Of a DNA stretch of 64,000 nt, positions 16,679-24,228 are shown in pieces. The stretch spans positions 1-64,000 of the forward strand of contig NZ_CALUYL010000010.1 of assembly GCF_944324995.1 (NCBI RefSeq), in the 5' to 3' direction. The notes below the pieces were generated by a model. The model had not been told where the DNA came from and made no database searches. It saw only the letters and a list, made by a program, of their open reading frames with translations. The translations under genes and the position numbers were made by a program. The DNA is from an uncultured Mailhella sp. (GTDB taxonomy: Bacteria; Desulfobacterota; Desulfovibrionia; Desulfovibrionales; Desulfovibrionaceae). Numbering within the stretch: the first letter of the stretch is position 1; every line of letters starts with the position of its first letter.

Positions 16679-16965
16679 CTTTTTGGCGCGCAAAAGCGTA
16701 TGCTTGCAGGGCAAGGTCGCGCTGCGTGTCTTTTCAGGCTTGCAGAGTCCGGAATCCGGGTTGATCCTGGGGAAACATCCCTTCACCCGCAGACCGGACG
16801 CCGCCGGGCGGAACCGAAAGATAATCATTGGTTGTCGCCGGAAAGAGAGCCGTTGTTTGAGCGGCTTCTCTTGACATTATTTCTGTTTTGGCAGTAACGT
16901 AATTCTGCTTATGCCTCTGCAGCGTGAGCTTTGGTTTCGTGTAAAGACCAGGAGGAGGTCACCCT
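16679..16965. other. Region upstream of cytochrome c3
   Basis: About 290 bases without a gene. The right end holds the candidate cytochrome promoter (16871-16900). The AGGAGGAGG ribosome binding site lies inside a small GACC/GGTC hairpin just before the start codon. Confidence 0.5.
16871..16900 (+). promoter_or_regulatory. Candidate promoter of the cytochrome c3 gene
   Basis: TTGACA (16871-16876) matches the -35 consensus; TAACGT (16895-16900) follows after 18 bases. The local sequence is AT-rich compared with its surroundings. Confidence 0.5.
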
Positions 16966-17448
16966 ATGAAAAAGCTGCTGACGTTCGGCTCCGCCGCTCT
17001 GATAGTCGCCGCTTTGGCTCTGCCGGCCGGCGCCGCGCAGTTCGCACATATCCCTGCCGGGCCCATTAAGATGGATCTGACCGAGAAGCCCGTTTATTTC
17101 GATCACAATATCCATACTACCCAGGACTGCACGGCCTGCCATACCAGCATGCCCGCCCACTTCCCCCCGCTGGCTGTCGATACGGAACAGCAGTGCGCCG
17201 TCTGCCATCACAAGGTTGCCGGTACGACTCCCAAGTTCAAGTGCGGCACTGCCGGTTGCCACAATCCTGAAGACAAGCAGGCGGAACGCAGCTACTTCAA
17301 GATCGTGCATGACCGCGAAATTTACGGCAAGGGCCATGTGGCCGACTCCTGCCTCGGCTGCCACACGCAGGTTGTGAAGACCCGTCCTGAAAAGAAGGAA
17401 GCGCTTACCGCCTGCGCCGGCTCCGCCTGCCATCCCAAGCAGAAGTAG
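16966..17448 (+). CDS. Periplasmic class III cytochrome c3 with five haem motifs
   Basis: A 160-residue exported electron carrier that links periplasmic hydrogenases and formate dehydrogenases to membrane redox complexes in sulfate reducers. A signal peptide covers residues 1-23. Haem attachment motifs are CTACH (55-59), CAVCHH (77-82), CGTAGCH (93-99), CLGCH (129-133) and CAGSACH (150-156). The last three and CAVCHH match the four sites of tetrahaem c3, with CX2CH, CX4CH, CX2CH, CX4CH spacing. The first, together with H65, sits in an insertion after the conserved YFDHNIH. Possible sixth ligands are H47, H50, H65, H82, H115 and H124. A very strong AGGAGG site suggests high expression. It is monocistronic. 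Confidence 0.9.
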   Translation: MKKLLTFGSAALIVAALALPAGAAQFAHIPAGPIKMDLTEKPVYFDHNIHTTQDCTACHTSMPAHFPPLAVDTEQQCAVCHHKVAGTTPKFKCGTAGCHNPEDKQAERSYFKIVHDREIYGKGHVADSCLGCHTQVVKTRPEKKEALTACAGSACHPKQK

Positions 17449-17463
17449 TTTTCTTTCCCGGTT

Positions 17464-17490
17464 TTGCCCCGCCTTGCAGGGGCGGGGCAA
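17464..17490 (+). terminator. GC hairpin after cytochrome c3
   Basis: TTGCCCCGCC (17464-17473) pairs with GGCGGGGCAA (17481-17490). It has no T tail, so it is more likely an mRNA 3' stabiliser or a helper of the terminator that follows. Confidence 0.55.
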
Positions 17491-17520
17491 GCCGTGGTCA
17501 GTCTTGTCTGGCCTTGTATT

Positions 17521-17543
17521 GCCCCCGGAAGGGGGCTTTTTTT
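17521..17543 (+). terminator. Main terminator after cytochrome c3
   Basis: GCCCCC-GGAA-GGGGGC followed by seven T (17537-17543). Confidence 0.92.
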
Positions 17544-17615
17544 GGCCTTGCGGAAGTCCCGCCTTTAGTTGTATATCTGTGACCCGCATTTTTCAGTTAC
17601 CGCCAAGAGGGGAAC

Positions 17616-18404
17616 ATGGAAGAAGAAAAGTTTTCTCCTGAACAGTCTGAAGAGGTCATTGAACTTTTGGATATCGTGGGAGATTCCGCCCCGGAGAACA
17701 ACGCGGAGCAGGCGGGGGAAGGCGTTTTCGCCGCCGACGCACGCAGGAGCGGAGACGCTGAAGCCGGTTCGGCGGACGCTGAGAAGAATCCGGAAGACGA
17801 CGAGATCGTGCTTCTCGATGAGGACGACGTCGTTTCGGAAAACAAAGACGCGGCGGAAGCGGATTCGGAGCATGCGGAGCAGAGCGCGCAGGCGGAGATG
17901 TCGGCGGATCTGCCGGAATCGGAAGATGAGGCGCAACCGGCCATTTCCGACGCTGACAACGCCGAAGCGCAGGCCGAAGCCGAAGTGCAGGGCGGCCGCG
18001 TCGAGAGCCCTGCGGCCGCGGAAGAAGACTCTCGTGCCGAGATTCAGCGCCTGGAAGAAAGAATTGCGGCCCTGGAAAAAGCCAATGCGGAGCTCGGCGA
18101 AAATCTGGAATCCCTGAGCCAGCAGATCGCTCATGTGGGTTCCATGTTTCTGGAAGACGCGTCGGTGCGGCTCAACATGGAAGAAATGGTCAGCCGCATG
18201 CTGGACGCCCGTCTGCCTTCCCCGGCGGAGCAGGAAGAGGACGGAGCCGAAGGAAACGACGTTGAGGCGCGCCTTGAGGCGCTTGAGAAGCGCGTGCAGG
18301 ACTGGGAGGCGCAGAGCGAGCATCAGGCCGCCGTGGCCGCAGCCCGCGTCATACGAGAGGAAATAGCCGCCATGCGTGCGGACTCTGCGGGCTCGGCCCG
18401 GTAG
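17616..18404 (+). CDS. Acidic coiled-coil protein of unknown function
   Basis: I do not recognise a family for this 262-residue protein. Residues 1-140 are extremely acidic and low in complexity, with repeated short motifs such as EVIELLDIV and EIVLLDEDD. Residues about 142-185 form a predicted coiled coil (EIQRLEERIAALEKANAEL), and a second helical stretch lies at about 215-255. There is no signal peptide or membrane helix. The style recalls cytoplasmic scaffolding or chaperone-like proteins, but this is only an impression. It precedes a zinc-ribbon gene across a spacer with three hairpins. Confidence 0.75.
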   Translation: MEEEKFSPEQSEEVIELLDIVGDSAPENNAEQAGEGVFAADARRSGDAEAGSADAEKNPEDDEIVLLDEDDVVSENKDAAEADSEHAEQSAQAEMSADLPESEDEAQPAISDADNAEAQAEAEVQGGRVESPAAAEEDSRAEIQRLEERIAALEKANAELGENLESLSQQIAHVGSMFLEDASVRLNMEEMVSRMLDARLPSPAEQEEDGAEGNDVEARLEALEKRVQDWEAQSEHQAAVAAARVIREEIAAMRADSAGSAR

Positions 18405-18413
18405 AGAATATTT

Positions 18414-18480
18414 CGACCGCCATGCGGTCGCGGGTCTTCGGACCCTCAGAATACTATGTTGGGTGCGGGTCTGCCCGCAC
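18414..18480 (+). other. Three consecutive hairpins in an intercistronic spacer
   Basis: Three perfect hairpins sit in a row: CGACCGC-CAT-GCGGTCG (18414-18430), GGGTC-TTCG-GACCC (18432-18445) with a stable UUCG tetraloop, and GTGCGGG-TCTG-CCCGCAC (18463-18480... last base 18480). None has a T tail. They fill most of the 104-base gap before the zinc-ribbon gene. Confidence 0.7.
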
Positions 18481-18508
18481 TGAAAATCCATTTGGAGTTT
18501 TTCGTTTC

Positions 18509-19015
18509 ATGAGTTCCTTTGTCACAGGTCAGATTATCGAGGCGCGCTGCTCGCGCTGCAAGGATATTACTGGCCACGTCGTCATGGCATGCCTCGACGG
18601 CATGCCGGTCAAGGTGGAATGCCGCGCCTGCGGCAGTGTGCATAAGTATGTCGCGCCGGAAGCCCAGGCCCGTCCGAAGGTGGAAAAGACCGTGCGCGTG
18701 AAGGCCGGACACAACCGGGCGGAAGCCGTGGACGCCACCGTGCGCGCGGAAAAGCGCGCCGCCGCGCCGCGTCCCAGCCGCGAACAGCAGCAGCTTGCCC
18801 GCCGCGCCGAAGAAAATGAACACCGCTGGACCAGCCTGGTGGCCGGAAGAGCGGCCACGCCCGTGCCCTACAGCATGAACGGCACCTTCGCCGTGAACAC
18901 GCTGGTGGATCATCCCGTGTTCGGCACGGGGGCCGTGGTCGAGCTGCTTCCCCCTGACAAGATGGACGTCATGTTCAAGGAAGGCGTGAAGCGTCTGCGC
19001 TGCGTCTGCGAATGA
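18509..19015 (+). CDS. Zinc-ribbon protein with C-terminal HPxFGxG domain
   Basis: A 168-residue cytoplasmic protein of unknown role. The N-terminus has two Cys pairs, CSRC and CRAC about 27 residues apart, typical of a zinc ribbon. A basic, Arg/Ala-rich linker follows (about 60-110). The C-terminal 45 residues contain HPVFGTGAVV and DVMFKEGVKRL, resembling the small domain found at the ends of UvrD/PcrA helicases and in CarD-like RNA-polymerase-binding proteins. Such an arrangement suggests nucleic-acid or polymerase contact, but this is inference. The start at 18509 was chosen for the GGAG at 18494 and the clean zinc-ribbon start. Confidence 0.75.
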   Translation: MSSFVTGQIIEARCSRCKDITGHVVMACLDGMPVKVECRACGSVHKYVAPEAQARPKVEKTVRVKAGHNRAEAVDATVRAEKRAAAPRPSREQQQLARRAEENEHRWTSLVAGRAATPVPYSMNGTFAVNTLVDHPVFGTGAVVELLPPDKMDVMFKEGVKRLRCVCE

Positions 19016-19103
19016 AATTTGTGACCGGAAAATTCATTTTTTTGCTTGCATCCGGAAGCCAATCAGGCAACACTCTGAATACAGGACTTTCCATGGAGGC
19101 GCC

Positions 19104-19412
19104 ATGTTTGTCTTTGCGAATCTTGTGACGACTGTTGCCGGGCTTCTGAGCCTGGTCATCAATCTTTATATTTTCGTCATTATCGTGGCGGCTTTTCTCT
19201 CGTGGGTGAAGCCCGATCCGTATAATGCGATAGTCCGCACGCTGAGGGCGCTGACGGAGCCGGTATTCTACCGCATCCGCAAGACGTTCCCCTTCGTGAT
19301 GATCAGCGGGATAGACCTTTCGCCGATTGTGGCGCTGGTCGCCCTGCAACTGCTGAACGGCGTGGTCGTGCAGTCCCTGCTCCAGCTCGGACAGCGTCTG
19401 GCCGGCGTATGA
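19104..19412 (+). CDS. YggT-family membrane protein
   Basis: A 102-residue inner-membrane protein with two hydrophobic segments (about 5-33 and 68-95). The loop between them carries the YggT signature SWVKPDPYN and LTEPVFYRIRK. The family is linked to osmotic tolerance and, in other phyla, to membrane organisation, but its biochemistry is unclear. It precedes a DUF465 gene and lysA on the same strand. Confidence 0.9.
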   Translation: MFVFANLVTTVAGLLSLVINLYIFVIIVAAFLSWVKPDPYNAIVRTLRALTEPVFYRIRKTFPFVMISGIDLSPIVALVALQLLNGVVVQSLLQLGQRLAGV

Positions 19413-19473
19413 ATTAAGAGGAGGCCGGTCTGCCGGCTTATTCCTGCCACCCCAACACAATGGAGTCTGTGCC

Positions 19474-19695
19474 ATGGAAGAACGTGATCTCAAGATTGTG
19501 GAACAGTACGGCGATACTGATCCTGAACTGAAGGCTCTCTGGGAAGAACATATGCTGTATGAAAAGCAGCTCGCCAAGTTTGAAGGCAAGAGCTACCTTA
19601 CTCCCAGCGAGCAGCAGGAAGTGAAGACCCTCAAGAAGCAGAAGCTGGACGGCAAGACCCGCCTGGACGCTGCTCTCGACAAATATAGGAAGTAA
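19474..19695 (+). CDS. DUF465 (YdcH-like) family protein
   Basis: A 73-residue, highly charged helical protein. It matches the DUF465 pattern: an acidic helix, a glutamine-rich turn, and a final LKKQKLDGKTRLDAAL where the family has LKKEKLxLKDE. Function is unknown; in this lineage such proteins often sit near yggT and septum-related genes. It is the third gene of a short run of small genes ending before lysA. Confidence 0.8.
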   Translation: MEERDLKIVEQYGDTDPELKALWEEHMLYEKQLAKFEGKSYLTPSEQQEVKTLKKQKLDGKTRLDAALDKYRK

Positions 19696-19741
19696 CATCG
19701 CGTTCCCTGTCGTGTCGTCGGCAGGGTCGTTTCATTTTGGA

Positions 19742-19769
19742 GCCGGGGAAAGGGCGACTTTTCCCCGGC
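19742..19769 (+). terminator. Hairpin after the DUF465 gene
   Basis: GCCGGGGAAA (19742-19751) pairs with TTTCCCCGGC (19760-19769). A second GC-rich inverted repeat (CGCGC...GCGCG) follows immediately, and a T7 run comes about 35 bases later. Together they probably end the upstream transcript. Confidence 0.6.
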
Positions 19770-19894
19770 GCGCGACGGTCGCGCGTATCTGCGCGGCGGC
19801 CGTTTTTTTGTGTTTCAGGCCAGGGTCATGGTTTGCCGTTCCATGCCGCGGCCGGATTTCCGGATATTCTCCTTACACAGGTACAAAAGAGAAA

Positions 19895-21166
19895 ATGGCA
19901 AACGTACGATCCACCTATACGGACAGTGTTAATTTTTATGGGCAGGAAGACCCCCGTGAACTGGTCTCCCGCTTCGGTTCCCCCCTGTATGTTTACAACG
20001 AAAACATACTGCGCGAGCGCTGCCGCGATCTTCTCGGCCTTTCCTCGCTCCCGGGCTTTCGCGTGAACTATTCCGCCAAGGCTAACACCAATCCTGCGCT
20101 TCTTCGCATCATTCGTTCCGAGGGCTGCGTGGTGGACGCCATGAGTCCCGGCGAGCTGCACATCAACGCGCTTGCCGGCTTCACGCCCGAGGAAATCACC
20201 TATGTGTGCAACAACGTGAGCGCCGAGGAACTCAAGAATGCCGCCGATCACGGCTGCGTGGTGAGCGTGGATTCCCTCGCTCAGCTGGAACTTTTCGGCG
20301 AAGTCTGCCCCGGCGGACGCGTGATGGTGCGCTTCAATCCCGGCATCGGCGCGGGTCACAGCGAAAAGGTGGTGACCGGCGGCAAGAAAACCAAGTTCGG
20401 TGTTGATCCCGACATGCTGCCTCAGGTGCAGGACATCGTGGCCCGTCACGAACTTCGTCTCGTGGGCGTGAATCAGCACATCGGTTCCCTGTTCATGGAG
20501 GCCGATCCCTACATCGACGCCATGAAGATTCTGCTTTCCATGGCGGAAAAGCTGCTCAAGCTCGGCTATCCTCTGGAAATCATCGACTTCGGCGGCGGCC
20601 TCGGCATGCCCTACCACAAGTATGAAGGGCAGAGCCGCATGGACATGAAGGCGCTTTCCGAAGCCATTCACGGCTGCCTCTCGGCATGGGCCGAGTCCAC
20701 GGGCTATCAGGGCCGCTTCTTCATCGAACCCGGCCGTTACGTGGTGGCCGAATGCGGCGTGGTGCTCGGCACCGTTCACGCCACCAAGAACAACGGCCCG
20801 CATCTTTTTGCCGGCACCGACATCGGCTTCACCGTGCTCGCGCGTCCCATGCTGTACGACGCCTTCCACGATGTGGAAATCTATCGTGAAAACGGTGCGC
20901 CCGACACGGAAAACGTGGAGCAGACCATTGTGGGCAACATCTGCGAATCCGGCGACATTCTCGCCAAGGATCGTCAGCTGCCGCTCATCAGGCAGGGCGA
21001 CGTCATCGCCATGCTCGACGCCGGCGCCTACGGCTGGGTCATGGCTTCCACCTACAATCAGCGCATGCGTCCGGCGGAAGTGCTCATCGGCGCGGACGGC
21101 AAGGCCCGTCTCATCCGCCGCCGGGAAACGCTGGAGGATCTGACCTCTACACTGGTGCTGGACTAA
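19895..21166 (+). CDS. lysA: Diaminopimelate decarboxylase
   Basis: A 423-residue PLP enzyme making lysine from meso-diaminopimelate. The PLP lysine lies in NYSAKANTNP. Further family motifs are HIGSLF, DFGGGLGMPY, EPGRY and CESGDIL. The start at 19895 (MANVRSTYTD) gives normal length; an in-frame ATG at 19712 would read through a region of hairpins and is rejected. A double terminator follows. Confidence 0.96.
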   Translation: MANVRSTYTDSVNFYGQEDPRELVSRFGSPLYVYNENILRERCRDLLGLSSLPGFRVNYSAKANTNPALLRIIRSEGCVVDAMSPGELHINALAGFTPEEITYVCNNVSAEELKNAADHGCVVSVDSLAQLELFGEVCPGGRVMVRFNPGIGAGHSEKVVTGGKKTKFGVDPDMLPQVQDIVARHELRLVGVNQHIGSLFMEADPYIDAMKILLSMAEKLLKLGYPLEIIDFGGGLGMPYHKYEGQSRMDMKALSEAIHGCLSAWAESTGYQGRFFIEPGRYVVAECGVVLGTVHATKNNGPHLFAGTDIGFTVLARPMLYDAFHDVEIYRENGAPDTENVEQTIVGNICESGDILAKDRQLPLIRQGDVIAMLDAGAYGWVMASTYNQRMRPAEVLIGADGKARLIRRRETLEDLTSTLVLD

Positions 21167-21176
21167 GCTGCTTTGC

Positions 21177-21254
21177 GTCCGGCAGTTCTCTGCCGGACTG
21201 TCGGCCGGGAACGAATGTTTCTCCTCCACGGGAGAAGTCGTTCCCGGCTTTTTT
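21177..21254 (+). terminator. Double hairpin terminator after lysA
   Basis: First hairpin: GTCCGGCAG-TTCT-CTGCCGGAC (21177-21198). Second: GCCGGGAACGA (21204-21214) with TCGTTCCCGGC (21238-21248), enclosing a TTCTCC/GGAGAA stem and followed by six T. Confidence 0.92.
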
Positions 21255-21831
21255 GTCCGCACGGGTTCGGGAAAAGGGCTGCGCCTTTTCGCAGCGGTGC
21301 AACGCTCGTCGGGCGCTGCGGCGGCGATCCGACAGGAGCGCCCGGGACGGATGCCGGTTTGCGCGAAGGCCGCGTGGAGGCTCGCGGGTCGTCGCTGTTC
21401 ATGAACGTGGTTCATCATGAATCATGAGCCTGGAGCAGCGTCCCTCATGCGAGCGGCACAGCGCGTCACGACGTGAGAATGCGCAGAGGCAGACGTCGGG
21501 CCTTGGTCGGCGTGGTGCTTTCTCTGCCGCATCTGGTCGGGGCCCCCGGAGTGTGCGCAGCATCGGGCCCGGAGTGTGCGCCGGGCGGGGCTCCGGGGCC
21601 TGCGGGGCCGCGCCTGTTGAAGGCGGAGGCCGTCCGGCATCCTTTTCTTCGAGCGCGCCGCAGGGAAAACGGGGGGATGCGCCGTCTTCTGCTCAGAGTC
21701 TCCCGCATCGGTTGCCCGGCATGCATTATTCCGCAGGAAGCGAAAAGCGCAGGCCTGTCTTTCTTCAACACCTCTGCCGCAGCGGGCAATCGCCCTCTTG
21801 TCAGCAGAAAAAATTCCGTTATCTTCTGTCC
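21255..21831. other. Long non-coding stretch upstream of the MATE exporter
   Basis: Nearly 580 bases without a convincing gene. An open frame continues upstream from the MATE start but its residues do not look like protein. Around 21400-21430 there are overlapping TCATGA-type repeats. No tRNA, riboswitch or T-tailed hairpin was recognised. Confidence 0.45.
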
Positions 21832-23253
21832 ATGTCCGCATTGTTCCGTTTTTGTTCCGCCGTCCGATCCGGCGAGTGGCTGCGCGATGTGCCGTTCCGC
21901 ACTATCTGGGGACTTGTCTGGCCTCAGATGATGATGCTTCTTTGCAGCATCATCGTGAACCTTACCGACATCTGGGCCGCCGGACGCATCTCTTCCGACG
22001 TGCAGGCCGCCGTGGGACTGGCCTTTCAGATTCAGGTCTTTCTCATGGTGTTCGGCTGGGCGCTCGGCGCGGGAGGCATGGCCGCGGTCAGTCAGTCCAT
22101 GGGCGCGGGCCACTGGCGGCGGGCGCAGAATTATGTGGGGCTGGTGCTGTGCAGCTGCGTGGCGGTCGCCGTGCTGCTCGCTCTTCTGACCGGCGCGTTT
22201 CGCGGCACGGTGCTCGCGCTCCTGCAGACGCCCGACTCTCTCAGGCCCGCGACGGAGTACATGGTGGGCGTCATGCTGGCCGGGCTTCCTTCCTTCTACG
22301 TCATGCAGGTGGGCGGAACGCTGTTTCGCGCGGCAAGGCAGGTCATTGCGCCGCTTATCGTGGCTGCGGCCACCTGCCTGCTCAACGTGTTCGGCGATCT
22401 GTGCTTCGGCCTCGGATGGCTGGGCTTTCCGGCCTTCGGCATGGCGGGCATAGCGTGGGCCACCTTCAGCGCCAATACGCTGGCGGCCGTGCTCACCCTG
22501 ATTTTTCTGAAAAAGGGCGGACTCATCGTGCATCATGCGCTGCCGCCCCTGCGCTGGCTCAGGCTCGGCGCTCCGTATCTTTTTCGGGTGGCCGTTCCGG
22601 CCTGCGGCAACAGTCTGCTCTGGCACATGGGCTATCTTGTCATGTACGGCATCACGGCTTCGCTGCCCGACGGCGTGGAGGCCCTCGCCGGTCTCACCGC
22701 AGGCAACCGCATCGAGTCGCTGCTGTACATGCCCGCCAACGCCTTCATGGTCACGGCGTCCATTCTCGTGGGCAACGCCCTCGGCGCGGGCGACAGGCAG
22801 GGGGCAAAGCACATCGGCATCGTGCTGTTTTTGATCTCCGGCATCTCCATGAGCTCCGTGGCGGCCTGCATGTGGCCCTTCATTCCCGATCTTGCGGCGT
22901 TTTTTTCGTCCGAGGCCGCCGTGCGCACGCAGATTATCAACTATCTGTTCTTCAACGTGCTGGTGGTTCCCTTCACGGTGTCGGGCATGGTGCTGCACGG
23001 CGTCATGAACGGCGCGGGGGCCACGGTGTATCCGCTGGTGGTCAACACCGCCGGCATCTGGCTCATCCGTCTGCCTTTCGGATGGGGCCTGTCCCACATC
23101 GTGTTTCATGACGCCTACGGGGTGTACATGGCCATGTTTTTGTCCATGTCCATCCAGACCTCGGTCATGGTGTGGGTGTTTTTCTGCAAGGACTGGGCGC
23201 GTTTTTCCATGAACGCGCATTTTTCCCAATCCAAACATAAGGAGAAGGCATGA
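21832..23253 (+). CDS. MATE-family efflux transporter
   Basis: A 473-residue integral membrane protein with about twelve hydrophobic segments, using an ion gradient to export drugs or metabolites. Typical features are a conserved Pro-rich first helix (IWGLVWPQMMML), the repeated pseudo-symmetric halves, and VGNALGAGDRQGA in the second half. The ATG at 21832 gives normal MATE length. The last codons overlap the following DUF2156 gene by 4 bases (ATGA), so both are made together. The exported substrate cannot be told. Confidence 0.9.
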   Translation: MSALFRFCSAVRSGEWLRDVPFRTIWGLVWPQMMMLLCSIIVNLTDIWAAGRISSDVQAAVGLAFQIQVFLMVFGWALGAGGMAAVSQSMGAGHWRRAQNYVGLVLCSCVAVAVLLALLTGAFRGTVLALLQTPDSLRPATEYMVGVMLAGLPSFYVMQVGGTLFRAARQVIAPLIVAAATCLLNVFGDLCFGLGWLGFPAFGMAGIAWATFSANTLAAVLTLIFLKKGGLIVHHALPPLRWLRLGAPYLFRVAVPACGNSLLWHMGYLVMYGITASLPDGVEALAGLTAGNRIESLLYMPANAFMVTASILVGNALGAGDRQGAKHIGIVLFLISGISMSSVAACMWPFIPDLAAFFSSEAAVRTQIINYLFFNVLVVPFTVSGMVLHGVMNGAGATVYPLVVNTAGIWLIRLPFGWGLSHIVFHDAYGVYMAMFLSMSIQTSVMVWVFFCKDWARFSMNAHFSQSKHKEKA

Positions 23254-24152
23254 ACCTTCCTTCCGGTTTTGTTCCGGTAACGCTTGATCTGTACGACGAC
23301 TATCGTCGTTATTTTGACCTGACGCCGCAGCCTACGGCCGATCTGACCTTTACCAATCTCTGGGGCTGGGCGGAATATTTCGGGCTGGGACTCTCCTTCC
23401 GCGACGGGCTCTGCTGGATCTGTCAGACCAGGCCCGATTTTCGCTACTGGGCCCCTGTGGGCGACTGGCAGGCCGCCGACTGGGCCGCGCAGCCGGAAAT
23501 TCGCGCCGGCGTGGAACTTTTCCGCGTGCCGGAACAGCTTGTCGGCGTGCTGAGCGACAGGCTCGGAGCCCGGACGAGGGCCGTGGAGGATCGCGGTCAG
23601 TGGGAATACCTCTACAATCGCGACGAACTGGCGGAACTGCCCGGGGCGAAGTTCCACAAGAAGAAGACGCACGTCAACGGCTATCGCCGCCGCTACGGCG
23701 AGGACTATCGCGCGCTCGGCGACGCTTCCAATCCCGACGGCATCGAACACGTGCTGCGTCTGCAGGAAGAGTGGTGCAGGTGGCGCGACTGTGAAAACAG
23801 TCCTTCGCTTCAGGCCGAGAACGACGCCATTTTCCGCGTGGTGGGCAACTGGAACCGTCTGCCGGGGCTTGTCGGCGGAGCGCTCTACGTGGAAGACAGG
23901 ATAGGCGCGTTTGCCGTGGGCGAGAAGGTGGGCGACATGATGGTCGTTCACTTTGAAAAGGTGCAGGCGGAGCTCAAGGGCGTCTATCAGGCCATCAATC
24001 AGGCCTTCGCGAGCCGTTCCGCGCAGGGCGTTTCCCTCATAAACCGGGAGCAGGATATGGACGAGCCCGGTCTGCGTCAGGCGAAGGAAACCTATAACCC
24101 CGTGGGCTTTTTGAAGAAAAGTCGGCTTGTCATAGCTGCGGATGCGGAGTAG
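23250..24152 (+). CDS. DUF2156 / LPG-synthase C-terminal-like acyltransferase
   Basis: A 300-residue cytoplasmic protein resembling the C-terminal catalytic part of MprF lysyl-phosphatidylglycerol synthase, a double GNAT fold. Segments such as TFTNLWGWAEYFGL, KKKTHVNGYRR, VVHFEKVQAELKGVYQAINQAFA and INREQDMDEPGLRQAKETYNP are characteristic. No membrane domain is attached. The substrate is unknown. Overlap with the MATE exporter gene suggests linked roles, for example modifying a compound that is then exported, but this is inference. Confidence 0.85.
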   Translation: MNLPSGFVPVTLDLYDDYRRYFDLTPQPTADLTFTNLWGWAEYFGLGLSFRDGLCWICQTRPDFRYWAPVGDWQAADWAAQPEIRAGVELFRVPEQLVGVLSDRLGARTRAVEDRGQWEYLYNRDELAELPGAKFHKKKTHVNGYRRRYGEDYRALGDASNPDGIEHVLRLQEEWCRWRDCENSPSLQAENDAIFRVVGNWNRLPGLVGGALYVEDRIGAFAVGEKVGDMMVVHFEKVQAELKGVYQAINQAFASRSAQGVSLINREQDMDEPGLRQAKETYNPVGFLKKSRLVIAADAE

Positions 24153-24228
24153 TATCAACTGCGCCAACGGAAGCGGCGATGATTGCTGTTTTTTGGCTTC
24201 CTTTTACATAACCTTCTGATCTTTTCGG

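Noticed and set aside
14645..16828. A 727-codon minus-strand frame over ppiD.
   Set aside because: It is antisense to a clear PpiD gene and crosses the ppiD terminator.
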